A stretch of 64,000 nucleotides of DNA from Parafrankia discariae (GTDB taxonomy: Bacteria > Actinomycetota > Actinomycetes > Frankiales > Frankiaceae), in the NCBI RefSeq assembly GCF_000373365.1, contig NZ_KB891170.1:1-64000 (forward strand), written 5' to 3'. Shown here in pieces: positions 30,889 through 39,623 of this stretch. The notes below the pieces were generated by a model, which had not been told where the DNA came from, did not search any database, and worked only from the letters and a program-made list of their open reading frames with translations. Both the position numbers and the translations under genes were made by a program. The stretch's first letter is position 1; every line of letters begins with the position of its first letter.

Positions 30889-33249
30889 TCAGCCGGCCGC
30901 CGGCGACAGCATCGTCCGGACGATCCTGTCCGCCGGGTCGACCCGGACGAGGGTCGCGCCGCGCAGCAGGACCACGTAGAGCGCGCCGGTGGGATCGGAG
31001 ACCAGCCCGGCGGGATCCTCGAGATCGGCGCCGGTGGCCAGGGCGCCGTCCGGATCACCGTCCGTCCCGCCGGAACCGGCGACCGTCGTGATGATCCCGT
31101 CGGGGCCCACCCGGCGGACGTGGTTGGTGCCGTCGGAGATGTAGAGCGTCCCGTCCGCGCCGAGGGCCGTCGCCTGCGGGCTGCGCAGCGTCGCCTGGGC
31201 GGCCGGGCCGCCGTCGCCGTCGTAGCCGGCCTTTCCCGGGATCCCGGCGACGTGGCTGATCGTCCCGTCGGGAGCGATCCTCCGGACGGTGTGCGCCTGG
31301 AAGTCGGCGACGTAGAGCGTTCCGTCGGGGGCCACGGTGAGACCGTTCGTGTCCGAGAGCAGCGCGTCCCGGGCCGGGCCGCCGTCGCCCGAGGTGCCCG
31401 ACCGGTCCCGGCTGCCGGCCACGGTGGAGATCTTCCCGTCGGGCGTGACCCGCCGGATCCGCGGGCCGTCGCCGATGTAGACGCTGCCGTCGGGCGCCAG
31501 GGCCAGGCCCAGGGGGGTGAGGGCGGCCCGCGCCGCCAGTCCGTCGTCGCCGGTGAAGCCCTCGTCGTCGGATCCGGTGCCCGCGACGACGAAGGCGCGC
31601 CCCTCGGGAGTGATCCGGTAGACCCGGCCGCCGAAGTTGTCCGCGACGTAGACCGTGTCGTCCGGTCCGACGGCGATGCCGTGCGGCCCGCGCAGGGCCA
31701 GGTCGGCCGCCGGGACCCCCTCGGCCGGGACGGCCGGTGCCCGCCCGCCGGCCGCTCCGCCGGTGGTGTTGCGCGCCGCCGCGCCCACGAGCTGGGAGAC
31801 GGTGCCGTCCGGGTGCAGCCGGAGGATCTCGCCGACCTCCTTGCGCCGGGCGGTGACGTAGAGGGAGCCGTCCCGGCCGAGCGCGACCCGGGAGAGGTAG
31901 TCCTGGCCGGGGATCGTCAGGCCCGGCCCGGAGTACGCGGGCCGGGCCGGCGGGGCCGACCGGGCGGCATCCGCACGGCCGGGGCCGGCGACCGCGGCAC
32001 CGTCGTGCCCGGTACCGCGCAGCGCGATCATCAGGCCGATGGTCAGCACGCCGACGCAGAGCGCCGTCGCCGCCACGGCCGCGGCGGCCAGAGCCCCGGC
32101 CCGCGGCCGGCCCCGCCCCCGGGCAGGAGCCGGCACCGCCACGGGAGCGGACGCGGGCGCGGGTCTCGGGCCGGGGCCGCCGGAGCCGCTGCCGGGACTC
32201 GGACTCGGACTCGGGACGCTGCCGGGGCCCCGGCCGGAGGCCGGCCCCGGGCCGGTTCCGGAAGTGGAACGGTGCCCGGCGACCGGGCCGGGAAGGGGGT
32301 CACCGAGCCGGTGCCCGGCCGCGCCGAGCACGTCGTCGGGCAGCTTCACGGGGATCCCGGCGCCAGTGAGCCAGCCGGGGCCGAACACCGCGGTGGCCGC
32401 CGCGGCGAGCCCGCGGGCGAAGTCACCCGCCGTCGCCGGACGCAGCGCCGGGTCCTTCGCCAGCACGGTCAGCACCACGGCCGCCAGCGGCGGCGGCACC
32501 TCCGGTAGCGGCGACGGCGGCACCGACAGATGGTGGTGCAGCAGCGCCGGGAGGGGCAGCCCCCGGGGGAAGACCGGCCGTCCCGCGAGCAGCTCGTACA
32601 GGACGACGCCGAGGGAGTAGAGGTCGGCGGCCGGGCCGAGCGGCGCGCCGGTGATCTGCTCCGGAGCCATGTACCGCGGGGTGCCGACCATGCCGGTCGT
32701 GGACGCCGCCGCGGTCTCCACGATCTTGGCGATGCCGAAGTCGGTGACCCGTGGCACGCCGTCCGCGGTGAAGAGCAGATTGTCCGGCTTGACGTCGCGG
32801 TGCAGCACTCCGTGGCCGTGCGCCGCGTCCAGCGCCGCGGCGGCGGCGAGCGCGATGGCGCAGGTCGCCCGCGGCGGGAGCCCGGTGGCGGCCCGGGCGC
32901 GCAGGGTGCCACCGGTGAGCTGCTCCATCACCAGCAGGCACAGCCCGTCCCGTTCGACGTAGTCGAAGACCCGCACGATGTGCGGATGGTCCAGACCGGC
33001 CAGGACCCGGGCCTCCGCGAGGAACCGGGAGCGGAGGCTCTGGCTCTCCCCGGTGCCGGCCGAGGCCCCCGGGCCGCCCGGCGGGTCGGCCTCGGGTGAC
33101 AGGTCCAGGAACGCCTTCACCGCGACGTTCCGGCCGATCAGGCGGTGCTGGGCGGCCAGCACCGTGCCGAAACCGCCGCGGCCGAGCTCCGCGCCGATCT
33201 CGTAGCCGGGGAGGACCGCCGCGACATGATCAAGGTCAAGCGTCCGCAT
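30889..33249 (-). CDS. Membrane Ser/Thr protein kinase with extracellular NHL propeller
   Basis: Receptor-type kinase of 786 residues. The cytoplasmic N-terminus is a Hanks kinase: GRGGFGTV at 23-30, K45, HRDVKPDN with D152, DFG with D170, then 'GTPRYMAPEQITG'. A long Pro/Gly/Ser-rich juxtamembrane stretch leads to one helix near residues 383-409. The outside part, about residue 440 onward, is a beta-propeller of repeated 'PDGTxYVADxxxxxVRRIxPDGxIxxVAG' NHL units with 'GDGGPA' loops. This kinase-TM-NHL plan matches mycobacterial PknD. It sits 35 bp after the PhoX-like gene and 28 bp before the glycosyltransferase gene, implying one operon. Confidence 0.93.
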   Translation of the reverse strand: MRTLDLDHVAAVLPGYEIGAELGRGGFGTVLAAQHRLIGRNVAVKAFLDLSPEADPPGGPGASAGTGESQSLRSRFLAEARVLAGLDHPHIVRVFDYVERDGLCLLVMEQLTGGTLRARAATGLPPRATCAIALAAAAALDAAHGHGVLHRDVKPDNLLFTADGVPRVTDFGIAKIVETAAASTTGMVGTPRYMAPEQITGAPLGPAADLYSLGVVLYELLAGRPVFPRGLPLPALLHHHLSVPPSPLPEVPPPLAAVVLTVLAKDPALRPATAGDFARGLAAAATAVFGPGWLTGAGIPVKLPDDVLGAAGHRLGDPLPGPVAGHRSTSGTGPGPASGRGPGSVPSPSPSPGSGSGGPGPRPAPASAPVAVPAPARGRGRPRAGALAAAAVAATALCVGVLTIGLMIALRGTGHDGAAVAGPGRADAARSAPPARPAYSGPGLTIPGQDYLSRVALGRDGSLYVTARRKEVGEILRLHPDGTVSQLVGAAARNTTGGAAGGRAPAVPAEGVPAADLALRGPHGIAVGPDDTVYVADNFGGRVYRITPEGRAFVVAGTGSDDEGFTGDDGLAARAALTPLGLALAPDGSVYIGDGPRIRRVTPDGKISTVAGSRDRSGTSGDGGPARDALLSDTNGLTVAPDGTLYVADFQAHTVRRIAPDGTISHVAGIPGKAGYDGDGGPAAQATLRSPQATALGADGTLYISDGTNHVRRVGPDGIITTVAGSGGTDGDPDGALATGADLEDPAGLVSDPTGALYVVLLRGATLVRVDPADRIVRTMLSPAAG

Positions 33250-33284
33250 TGACCGGATAATAGGGGGATCGTGACGCAGCTGGG

Positions 33285-34445
33285 TCAGGTGCGGAAGGGG
33301 CCGCGGACCTCGAAGGTGATGCCGCCGGACGACGATCCGGTGGTGCCGCGCTGGGAGGAGAAGTACAGCCGGGAGCCGTCCGGGGAGAACGCCGGCCCGG
33401 TGATCTCCGAGGAGTTGTGCCCGGTCAGGCGCAGGATCGGCGCCACGACGGCGGTCGGCGTGATCACGCAGATCTCGAGGTTGCCGCCGTCCTCGGCGAC
33501 GTAGAGGTCGCCGTAGCTGGAGCCGGTGATGTTGTCGACGCCGGTGAGCGGCGCCGTCCCGCTCACCAGGGAGTCGTCGTAGGCGAGTTCGAAGGCGTTG
33601 GTGGCGCAGTTCAGCTTCCAGACCCGGTTGTCGCCCTTGGTGGTCCACCAGACGGTGTTGTTCGCGTAGTGGACGCCCTCGCCGCCGTTGAAGTGCTTCG
33701 CCGCGGCGACCTGGGTGCGGGTCGTGGTCGGGGAGCCGTCCGGGTCGGGGACGGTCTGCCAGGTGGCGGTGCCCGAGGTGGCCGACGCCGACGCGCACAG
33801 AACCTCGAGGGTGCCGGCCGCCAGGTTGCCCCAGGTGGTCGGGCGGAAGCGGTAGAAACAGCCGTTCGTCTGGTCCTCGGTCAGGTAGATCACCTGACGG
33901 ACCGGGTCGCAGGCGGCGGCCTCGTGGGTGAACCGGCCCATCGCGGGCCGGGCGACCGCCGCGGCGCCGGTGGCGGGGTAGGTCTCCCAGACCCGGCCGG
34001 TGGAGGCCTCCTCGCAGGACAGCCAGCTGCCCCATGGTGTGGCCCCGCCGGCGCAGTTGGAGCTGGTGCCGGAGAGCAGGCGCTGCGCGGAGGTGACGGT
34101 GCCCGCCGAGTCGAAGCGCACCACGGAGGCCCCGCCGCTGCCACTCACCTCCGAGTTCGAGACGTACATCCAGCCCGAGCCGTTCGGGTAGCAGGCGCCG
34201 CCGTCCGGCGCGGCGTGCCAGACATAGCTCGTTCCGGGCACTGCCTGCCCGGAACGGGCGACAATTCTGCTGGTGAATCCGGCCGGCAGCGCCACTCCGT
34301 TCGCATCGGCGGCCAGAAGGGAGCCATAGGGGCTGGCCCCGGGCTGCGCCGGAACCGCCGAAGCGGCTTCCAGAACGACGCCGGAAAGGGTCGCGACACC
34401 CACGCCGACAAATGCGGACCGCAAAAACAGACGCCTGTCCACCAT
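33285..34445 (-). CDS. PhoX/DUF839-family secreted protein with Tat signal
   Basis: Protein of 386 residues whose N-terminus 'MVDRRLFLRSAFVGVGVATLSGVVLEAASA' is a twin-arginine signal, so it is exported folded. The mature part matches the PhoX/DUF839 propeller: 'NGVALPAGFTSRIVARSG', 'TPWGSWLSCEEA', 'GRFTHEAAACDP', 'EDQTNGCFYRF', 'GGEGVHYANNTVWWTTKGD', 'DNITGSSYGDLYVAEDGGN'. PhoX proteins are Ca/Fe-dependent alkaline phosphatases, and the acidic 'CEE' and 'EDQ' positions are kept. It is shorter than PhoX proper and may be a non-phosphatase relative. It heads the probable operon with the NHL kinase. Confidence 0.85.
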   Translation of the reverse strand: MVDRRLFLRSAFVGVGVATLSGVVLEAASAVPAQPGASPYGSLLAADANGVALPAGFTSRIVARSGQAVPGTSYVWHAAPDGGACYPNGSGWMYVSNSEVSGSGGASVVRFDSAGTVTSAQRLLSGTSSNCAGGATPWGSWLSCEEASTGRVWETYPATGAAAVARPAMGRFTHEAAACDPVRQVIYLTEDQTNGCFYRFRPTTWGNLAAGTLEVLCASASATSGTATWQTVPDPDGSPTTTRTQVAAAKHFNGGEGVHYANNTVWWTTKGDNRVWKLNCATNAFELAYDDSLVSGTAPLTGVDNITGSSYGDLYVAEDGGNLEICVITPTAVVAPILRLTGHNSSEITGPAFSPDGSRLYFSSQRGTTGSSSGGITFEVRGPFRT

Positions 34446-35006
34446 TACCCCCAGAGATTCGTGCCGCTTTCCCGGCGCAGCGCCGAGCGCACTGACGAAC
34501 GATAGCGACACCAATGTGACCGGACCAGCCACAGCTCGGTGAACGTTGGAGGACCGCCGACGACGAGAACCGGAACATCGCGCTAATTCGCCCCGCCGCC
34601 CGGACGCGCGGGCACCGGCGGCGGAAAGCCGGCCGGGCCCGGGCCGCCGACAAGTGTGCCGGGCCACCGACGGGTGCCCGACCACCGTCAGGTGCCGGCT
34701 ACCGGCTGGCGACGGGCTGGCCACGGTCCCGTGTCGGGTATCTGACGCTCGCGCGGCGCGCCCCTCTCCCAGCGAGCCGGGGCCACGCAGTGCCACTCAT
34801 CTGCTCCCAGTGCGATACCTGTGCTGACTCTCCGCGTAGCACCCGGCACGACTGGCCGCGGGACCGGACACATCGGGCACACCCACGGTTCCCGTGGGTG
34901 GAAACATCGACCTTCGACGTCCGAGGCGAAGCAGGATGCCTATTTGCCGCCACCCCTCGGACGGCCTCGGTGCGGAATGTCACGCGGCTCCACAGCACGG
35001 CCTGGA
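34446..35006. other. Gene-free region between divergent PhoX-like and idi genes
   Basis: About 560 bp with no supported gene. A clear hairpin lies at 34880-34900: CACCCACGG, loop TTC, CCGTGGGTG, 9 bp perfect. The rightward idi promoter is at the right end. Confidence 0.55.
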
Positions 35007-35012
35007 TAAAAT
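35007..35012 (+). promoter_or_regulatory. -10 box (TAAAAT) of a leaderless idi transcript
   Basis: TAAAAT at 35007-35012 fits the actinobacterial TANNNT -10 motif and ends six bases before the idi ATG at 35019. Transcription would start at or next to the start codon. No Shine-Dalgarno is present, consistent with leaderless translation. No good -35 is visible. Confidence 0.55.
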
Positions 35013-35018
35013 GCGTGC

Positions 35019-35702
35019 ATGGCTACCGCGAATCATCCTGGGCCCCAGGACATGATTTCTCGTCCACGTGATTCACACAGGTCGGGCGGGGCGGCAGTAA
35101 AGGCGCCGGAGCTCGTCATACTACTCAGCCCGTCCGGCGATATCATAGGCACCACCCCGAAAGCCACCGTCCACGGACCGCAAACACCCTTGCACCTGGC
35201 ATTCTCCTCGTACGTCTTCGACGACATGGACCGGATCCTCGTCACCCGCCGCGCCTTGGAGAAGCCGACCTGGCCCGGCGTTCTGACCAACACCTGCTGC
35301 GGCCACCCGGCCCCCGGAGAGGATTTCCGGGAGGCCATCTCGAGGCGACTTCAGGAGGAGCTGGGTCTGCGGGTCCAGCGAATCGACCTGGCCCTGCCGG
35401 CGTTCCGCTACCGCTGCGTCATGGACGACGGAATGGTGGAGAACGAGATCTGTCCGGTCTTCTTCACCCGGGCGTCGGGGCCGTTCCGGATCAATCCGGA
35501 CGAGGTCGCCGAGGCGTTCTGGCTCCCGTGGTCGAAGTTCGTCGAGGACGTGCTGAGCGGCGCCCTCGCGATCTCGCCGTGGTGCCGGCTCCAGGTGGAG
35601 CAGCTGCGCAAGCTCGGGCCGTCGCCCCGGCACTGGCCCGCGGCGCCGGATGACCAGCTCCCCCCGGCCACCCGGCAGAACCGCGCGGACTACGCCGGCT
35701 GA
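35019..35702 (+). CDS. idi: Isopentenyl-diphosphate delta-isomerase, type I
   Basis: Converts isopentenyl diphosphate to dimethylallyl diphosphate, balancing the two terpenoid building blocks. The chain is 227 residues with a NUDIX fold. The catalytic Cys of 'TNTCCGHP' is C94, and the catalytic and metal-binding acids are in 'ENEICPVF' (E141, E143). 'ATVHGPQTPLHLAFSSYVFD' is the conserved N-terminal core. About 30 residues precede the usual start, but the -10 box six bases upstream supports ATG 35019 as a leaderless start. It is separated from geosmin synthase by 12 kb but serves the same precursor supply. A strong hairpin follows the stop. Confidence 0.93.
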   Translation: MATANHPGPQDMISRPRDSHRSGGAAVKAPELVILLSPSGDIIGTTPKATVHGPQTPLHLAFSSYVFDDMDRILVTRRALEKPTWPGVLTNTCCGHPAPGEDFREAISRRLQEELGLRVQRIDLALPAFRYRCVMDDGMVENEICPVFFTRASGPFRINPDEVAEAFWLPWSKFVEDVLSGALAISPWCRLQVEQLRKLGPSPRHWPAAPDDQLPPATRQNRADYAG

Positions 35703-35725
35703 CCCCGCGCCAGCGCCACGATCTC

Positions 35726-35767
35726 CCCCGCGCCAGCGCCATGACCTTCGTGGTGGCTCGCGCGGGG
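35726..35767. terminator. Bidirectional hairpin between idi and the surface-protein fragment
   Basis: CCCCGCGC...CCA (35726-35741) pairs with TGG...GCGCGGGG (35751-35767), one mismatch and a bulge, loop of nine bases. It lies between two converging genes and could end both transcripts. Confidence 0.6.
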
Positions 35768-35798
35768 AGGTGGCGGGCCCGTGGGTCGGCCCGTGGGG

Positions 35799-36893
35799 TC
35801 AGATCGCGTCGGTGGCGGTGCAGGTCGTGGACGCGCCCGCGGACAGGATCGTCACCGGGCAGGTGACCGCCGAGACGCCGGAACGGGCGTCGTTCACGAC
35901 GACGCCCGTGAGGGTCGTGTTACCGCTGTTGGTGACCAGGTACGAGTAGTTCAGGGTCTGGCCGGCGGCGCTGAACGAGCTCTGCGCGACCGACTTCGTC
36001 ACGGTGATCGCGGGGGCCGGGGCGGCCGCGCAGGTCACCAGGTTGCTGAACGGGGCGGAGTGGATCTCGCCGCCGTTCACCCCCCCGAAGGTGCCCTCCT
36101 GGACGGTGCGGACGACGACGTTGCCCTCGATGTTGGACGAGCTGAGGTCGACCAGGGCCGCGTTCGGCGCGTAGATCGTGCCCCAGACGGTGTTGCTGCC
36201 CGACGGGAGGGTGAGGGTGCCGGTGGCGGTGAAGTTCCACAGCACGTGCCGCGACGGCTCGTTGCCCTGCCAGCTCACGTTCGGGACGGCGAAGGAGTAG
36301 CTGCCCGGCGCGACCACGTTGACGACCAGCGTGGTGGACGCGGACGGCTGCACGCTGCCGGGCGCCGGGTTGATGTTCCGCGACCGGGCGAGCTGAGCGC
36401 CGGTCAGGTTCAGGATGTTCTGGCCGGTGCGCAGCGGGATCGTCGCGGTCGGATCGGTCCCGTTCCAGGGCGCCTGGCCGTTCCGGTCCAGCAGGCTGAT
36501 CGTCAGGGCGCAGCTGGCGATGTGCGAGTTGAGATCACGGTAGGTCGCGAACATGCTCGGCAGGTTGAACCCGCTCGTGCCCGCCACCGAGGCCGCCGGC
36601 TGCGAGGAGTTGATGAACAGCGCCGGAGTGGTACCCGCGCCGCCGCCGGCCGGCACCACCTGGGTGACCCCGCCCTGCGGCAGCCCCGTGGCGTTCGCCA
36701 GGTTCGCGACCTTGGCGTACGAGTTCCCGAGCACGGTCACCGTGCCGCCCGCCGGGCTGCCGGCGAAGTCGAGCTGGCCGCCGACGACGAAGGACGTGGG
36801 CGCGCTGTCCCCGGGCAGGACGTAGCTGCCGGGATTGTTCAGCCCGACGCGATAGTTCTGGCCATCTCCCCCGACGGTTTTGGAATGCTTCAC
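35799..36893 (-). pseudogene. Choice-of-anchor A surface protein fragment, truncated at both ends
   Basis: The 364-residue frame from GTG 36893 encodes the central part of a choice-of-anchor A domain ('[29 protein letters not shown]', '[25 protein letters not shown]', '[11 protein letters not shown]') followed by a DUF11 repeat ('[38 protein letters not shown]', 'STTCTAT'). Intact proteins start with a Sec signal and an 'LGxAAxFNVF' segment, then continue past 'CTATYTVT' to an anchor. Here there is no signal peptide in any frame upstream, and a stop interrupts the DUF11 repeat after 'CTATDAI'. It looks like a relic of a larger secreted adhesin-type protein. Confidence 0.65.
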
Positions 36894-37263
36894 GACGACG
36901 CGCGTCGCGCAAGCCCGAACTGAACACGCTCGCTCCTCGAACCGGACACCACAGCAGCTAGAACCGGCCTTCCGCGGCAGCGCGCCAAATGGCCGCGGCG
37001 ATTGGCCGGCAAAAGGGATGGACAGTTCCAGGAGCGGCGGGGGCACCGCGGTCGGGAGGCCGACGGCACCCGGAACGAGCCGATAGCTACACAGCGTAGT
37101 CACAGAAACGGAGAAGGTGACCACGCATGTCCGGCCGAAGCGATGCACGCACTCGTTCGACTATTTCCGCCGCCGCACCGCCACCGGATTCACTGTCCAG
37201 ATGACATCCGATTGCCGCATCCGGCGGAGTCGGTTACGTTCCGGCTGGCGAGAGGAGTGTGAG
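36894..37263. other. Gene-free region between the surface-protein relic and acyl-CoA dehydrogenase genes
   Basis: About 370 bp. No signal-peptide-coding sequence for the leftward relic is found in any frame. The right end contains GAGGAG for the acyl-CoA dehydrogenase start. Nothing else stands out. Confidence 0.5.
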
Positions 37264-38466
37264 ATGTCCCGGACCATTACCGCCGCGGGGCTGACCGCCC
37301 TCGTCGACGACCTGCTGAGCAGCCACCCACCGGCCGCGACGGACCCGCACGAGTTCCTCGGCGCGCGCTTCGACACCGGGCTCGCCTGGGTCTGGGCCGG
37401 GCCGGCCGACGGCGGCCTCGGCGCCGACCCGGCTCTGCAACCCCTGGTCGAGCGGCGGCTCGCCGCCGCGGGCGCGCCGGCGCCGTTCCGGTACAACCCG
37501 ATCGGCATCGGCATGACCGGGCCGACCCTGCTCACCCACGGCACATCCGAACAGCGCGCGGCCTACCTGCGCCCGCTGTTCGCCGGCACCGAGGTCTGGA
37601 GCCAGCTGTTCAGCGAGCCCGGCGCCGGCTCGGACGTCGCCGGCCTCGCCACCCGGGCCCGCCGCGACGGCGACGGGTGGATCATTGACGGGCAGAAGGT
37701 GTGGACGTCCTACGCGCACCTCGCCCGCCGGGGCCTGCTGATCGCCCGCACCGATCCGGACGTGCCCAAGCACGCCGGGCTGACCGCCTTCGTGGTGGAT
37801 CTGAGCGCGCCCGGGGTCGAGGTGCGCCCGCTGCGGCAGCTGACCGGCGAGGCCGAGTTCAACGAGGTCTTCTTCACCGCGGCCCACATCCCGGACACCG
37901 ACCGCCTCGGCCCGGTGGGCGCGGGCTGGCGGGTCGCCACCACCACGCTGATGAACGAGCGGGTCTCCCTCGGCGGGGGGCTCAGCGGCAGCGGCGGCGC
38001 CGACCCGGGCGCCACGGTCCTCGCCGCCTACCGGGAGGCCGCCGACCGCGGCGACGGGAACCCGGTGCGCCGCGACCAGGCCGTCCGGCTGTGGATCGAG
38101 GCGAACGTCAACGCGCTGACCGCGTCGCGCGCGGCGGCCGGCGGGAACAGCGGCCGGCCCGGGCCCGAGGGCTCGGTGCTCAAACTGGCCGGCGCCGAGC
38201 ACAGCCGCCGCGCGGCGGCGTACCTGGTGGACCTGCTGGGCCCGGCGGGCACCATCATCCCGGACTACCGGGTGACCCGCCCGGGCCTGCCCCTCGGCGG
38301 CGACGGCCCCCGCGACACCGCGGCCGCGTTCCTGAGATCACGCGCCAACACGATCGAAGGCGGGACGTCGGAGATCCTGCGCAACATACTCGGCGAGCGG
38401 GTACTCGGCCTGCCCGGCGACATCCGCGTCGACAAGGATGTGTCCTGGCGTGACATACCGCGCTGA
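37264..38466 (+). CDS. Acyl-CoA dehydrogenase, subunit-like (first of a pair)
   Basis: FAD-dependent acyl-CoA alpha,beta-dehydrogenase of 400 residues. Visible features are 'TGPTLLTHGTSEQRAAYLRPLFAGTEVWSQLFSEPGAGSDVAGL' (flavin and substrate contacts), 'WIIDGQKVWTSYAHLA', 'NEVFFTAAHIPD' and C-terminal 'SRANTIEGGTSEILRNILGERVLGLP'. GAGGAG precedes ATG 37264. The next gene, 24 bp downstream, is a second shorter acyl-CoA dehydrogenase. In actinobacteria such adjacent pairs (FadE28/FadE29-like) form alpha2beta2 enzymes for bulky steroid or polyketide acyl-CoAs. A heteromeric enzyme is inferred. Confidence 0.9.
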   Translation: MSRTITAAGLTALVDDLLSSHPPAATDPHEFLGARFDTGLAWVWAGPADGGLGADPALQPLVERRLAAAGAPAPFRYNPIGIGMTGPTLLTHGTSEQRAAYLRPLFAGTEVWSQLFSEPGAGSDVAGLATRARRDGDGWIIDGQKVWTSYAHLARRGLLIARTDPDVPKHAGLTAFVVDLSAPGVEVRPLRQLTGEAEFNEVFFTAAHIPDTDRLGPVGAGWRVATTTLMNERVSLGGGLSGSGGADPGATVLAAYREAADRGDGNPVRRDQAVRLWIEANVNALTASRAAAGGNSGRPGPEGSVLKLAGAEHSRRAAAYLVDLLGPAGTIIPDYRVTRPGLPLGGDGPRDTAAAFLRSRANTIEGGTSEILRNILGERVLGLPGDIRVDKDVSWRDIPR

Positions 38467-38490
38467 CCGCCCGTCGCCGAGAGGAGCTCC

Positions 38491-39609
38491 GTGAGCCTGG
38501 TGTTCTCCGACGAACAGGAAGAGCTGCGCCGCACGGTGCGGTCGTTCCTCGAGCACGCCTCCCCCGAGTCGGAGGTGCGCCGCCTGATGGAGTCCGACGA
38601 CGGGTACGACCCGGCCGTCTGGCGGCAGATGGCCACCCAGCTCGGGCTGCAGGGGCTGCACGTCCCCGAGGAGTACGGCGGCTCCGGCTTCGGGTACGTG
38701 GAGCTCGGCATCGTGCTGGAGGAGATGGGCGCCCGGCTGCTGTGCGCGCCCTTCCTCTCCTCCGCCGTGCTCGCCACCGGCGCGCTGCTCGCGGTGGACG
38801 ACGCCCTGGCCCGTAAGGAACTGCTCCCCGGTCTCGTGAGCGGGACGGCCATCGGGACCCTGGGGCTCGCCGGCCCCACCGGCCGGACGGAGCCCACCAG
38901 TCCCGGGCTGCTCGCGTCCCGCGGCGCCGGCGGGTACACGCTGCGCGGCACCCGGCATTTCGTCCTGGACGGAGCGCTGGCCGATCTCATCCTGGTCACG
39001 GCGTGGGCCGAGGGTGGGCTCTCCCTGTTCGCCGTCCCCGGCGACGCGGCGGGCCTTACCCGGTCCCGGTTGCCGGTGATGGACCTGACCCGCAAACAGG
39101 CCGATCTCACGTTCAGCGACACCCCGGCCCGGCTGATCGGCGCCGAGGGTGAGGCCGGACCGGTGATCGACCAGGTGCTCCGGCTCGCCTGCGTCGCGCT
39201 GGCGAACGAGAGCACCGGCGGCGCCCGGGCCGTCCTCGAACAGGCGGTGCGGCACGCGAAGGACCGCCTGCAGTTCGGCCGTCCGATCGGCTCGTTCCAG
39301 GCCGTGAAGCACAAGTGCGCCGACATGCTGGTCGCGGTCGAGGGCTCGAAGTCGGTCTCCTACCACGCGGCACAGGTCGCCGCCGCCGGGAACACCGACC
39401 GGCTGGCCCGCGCCGCCTCCATGGCGAAGGCGTACGTCGGGGAGGCGTACTTCGCCGCGGCGGCGGACAACATCCAGATCCACGGCGGGATCGGCTTCAC
39501 CTGGGAGCACTCCGCGCACCTGCACTTCAAACGCGCGAAGACCTCCGAGCTGCTCTTCGGTGACCCGGTGCACCACCGCGGCCTGCTGGCCGACCGTCTC
39601 CAGGTCTGA
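38491..39609 (+). CDS. Acyl-CoA dehydrogenase, subunit-like (second of a pair)
   Basis: Partner acyl-CoA dehydrogenase of 372 residues. The N-terminus 'LVFSDEQEELRRTVRSFLEHASPESEVRRLMESDDGYDPAVWRQMATQLGL' and 'EYGGSGFGYVELGIVLEEMG' are the helical domain. The C-terminal flavin domain has 'RLQFGRPIGSFQAVKHKCADMLV' and 'QIHGGIGFTWEHSAHLHFKRAKTSELLFG'. This 'GIGFTWEH' subgroup commonly forms heterodimers with a longer partner. The GTG start follows GAGAGGAGC. Its stop lies 14 bp from the convergent acetamidase-type gene. Physiological substrate unknown. Confidence 0.9.
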   Translation: MSLVFSDEQEELRRTVRSFLEHASPESEVRRLMESDDGYDPAVWRQMATQLGLQGLHVPEEYGGSGFGYVELGIVLEEMGARLLCAPFLSSAVLATGALLAVDDALARKELLPGLVSGTAIGTLGLAGPTGRTEPTSPGLLASRGAGGYTLRGTRHFVLDGALADLILVTAWAEGGLSLFAVPGDAAGLTRSRLPVMDLTRKQADLTFSDTPARLIGAEGEAGPVIDQVLRLACVALANESTGGARAVLEQAVRHAKDRLQFGRPIGSFQAVKHKCADMLVAVEGSKSVSYHAAQVAAAGNTDRLARAASMAKAYVGEAYFAAAADNIQIHGGIGFTWEHSAHLHFKRAKTSELLFGDPVHHRGLLADRLQV

Positions 39610-39623
39610 CGGCCGCGCCGCGG

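Noticed and set aside
33250-34653. Leftward extension giving a 1254-residue kinase
   Set aside because: It is a shifted-frame shadow of the PhoX-like gene; the kinase homology starts at ATG 33249.
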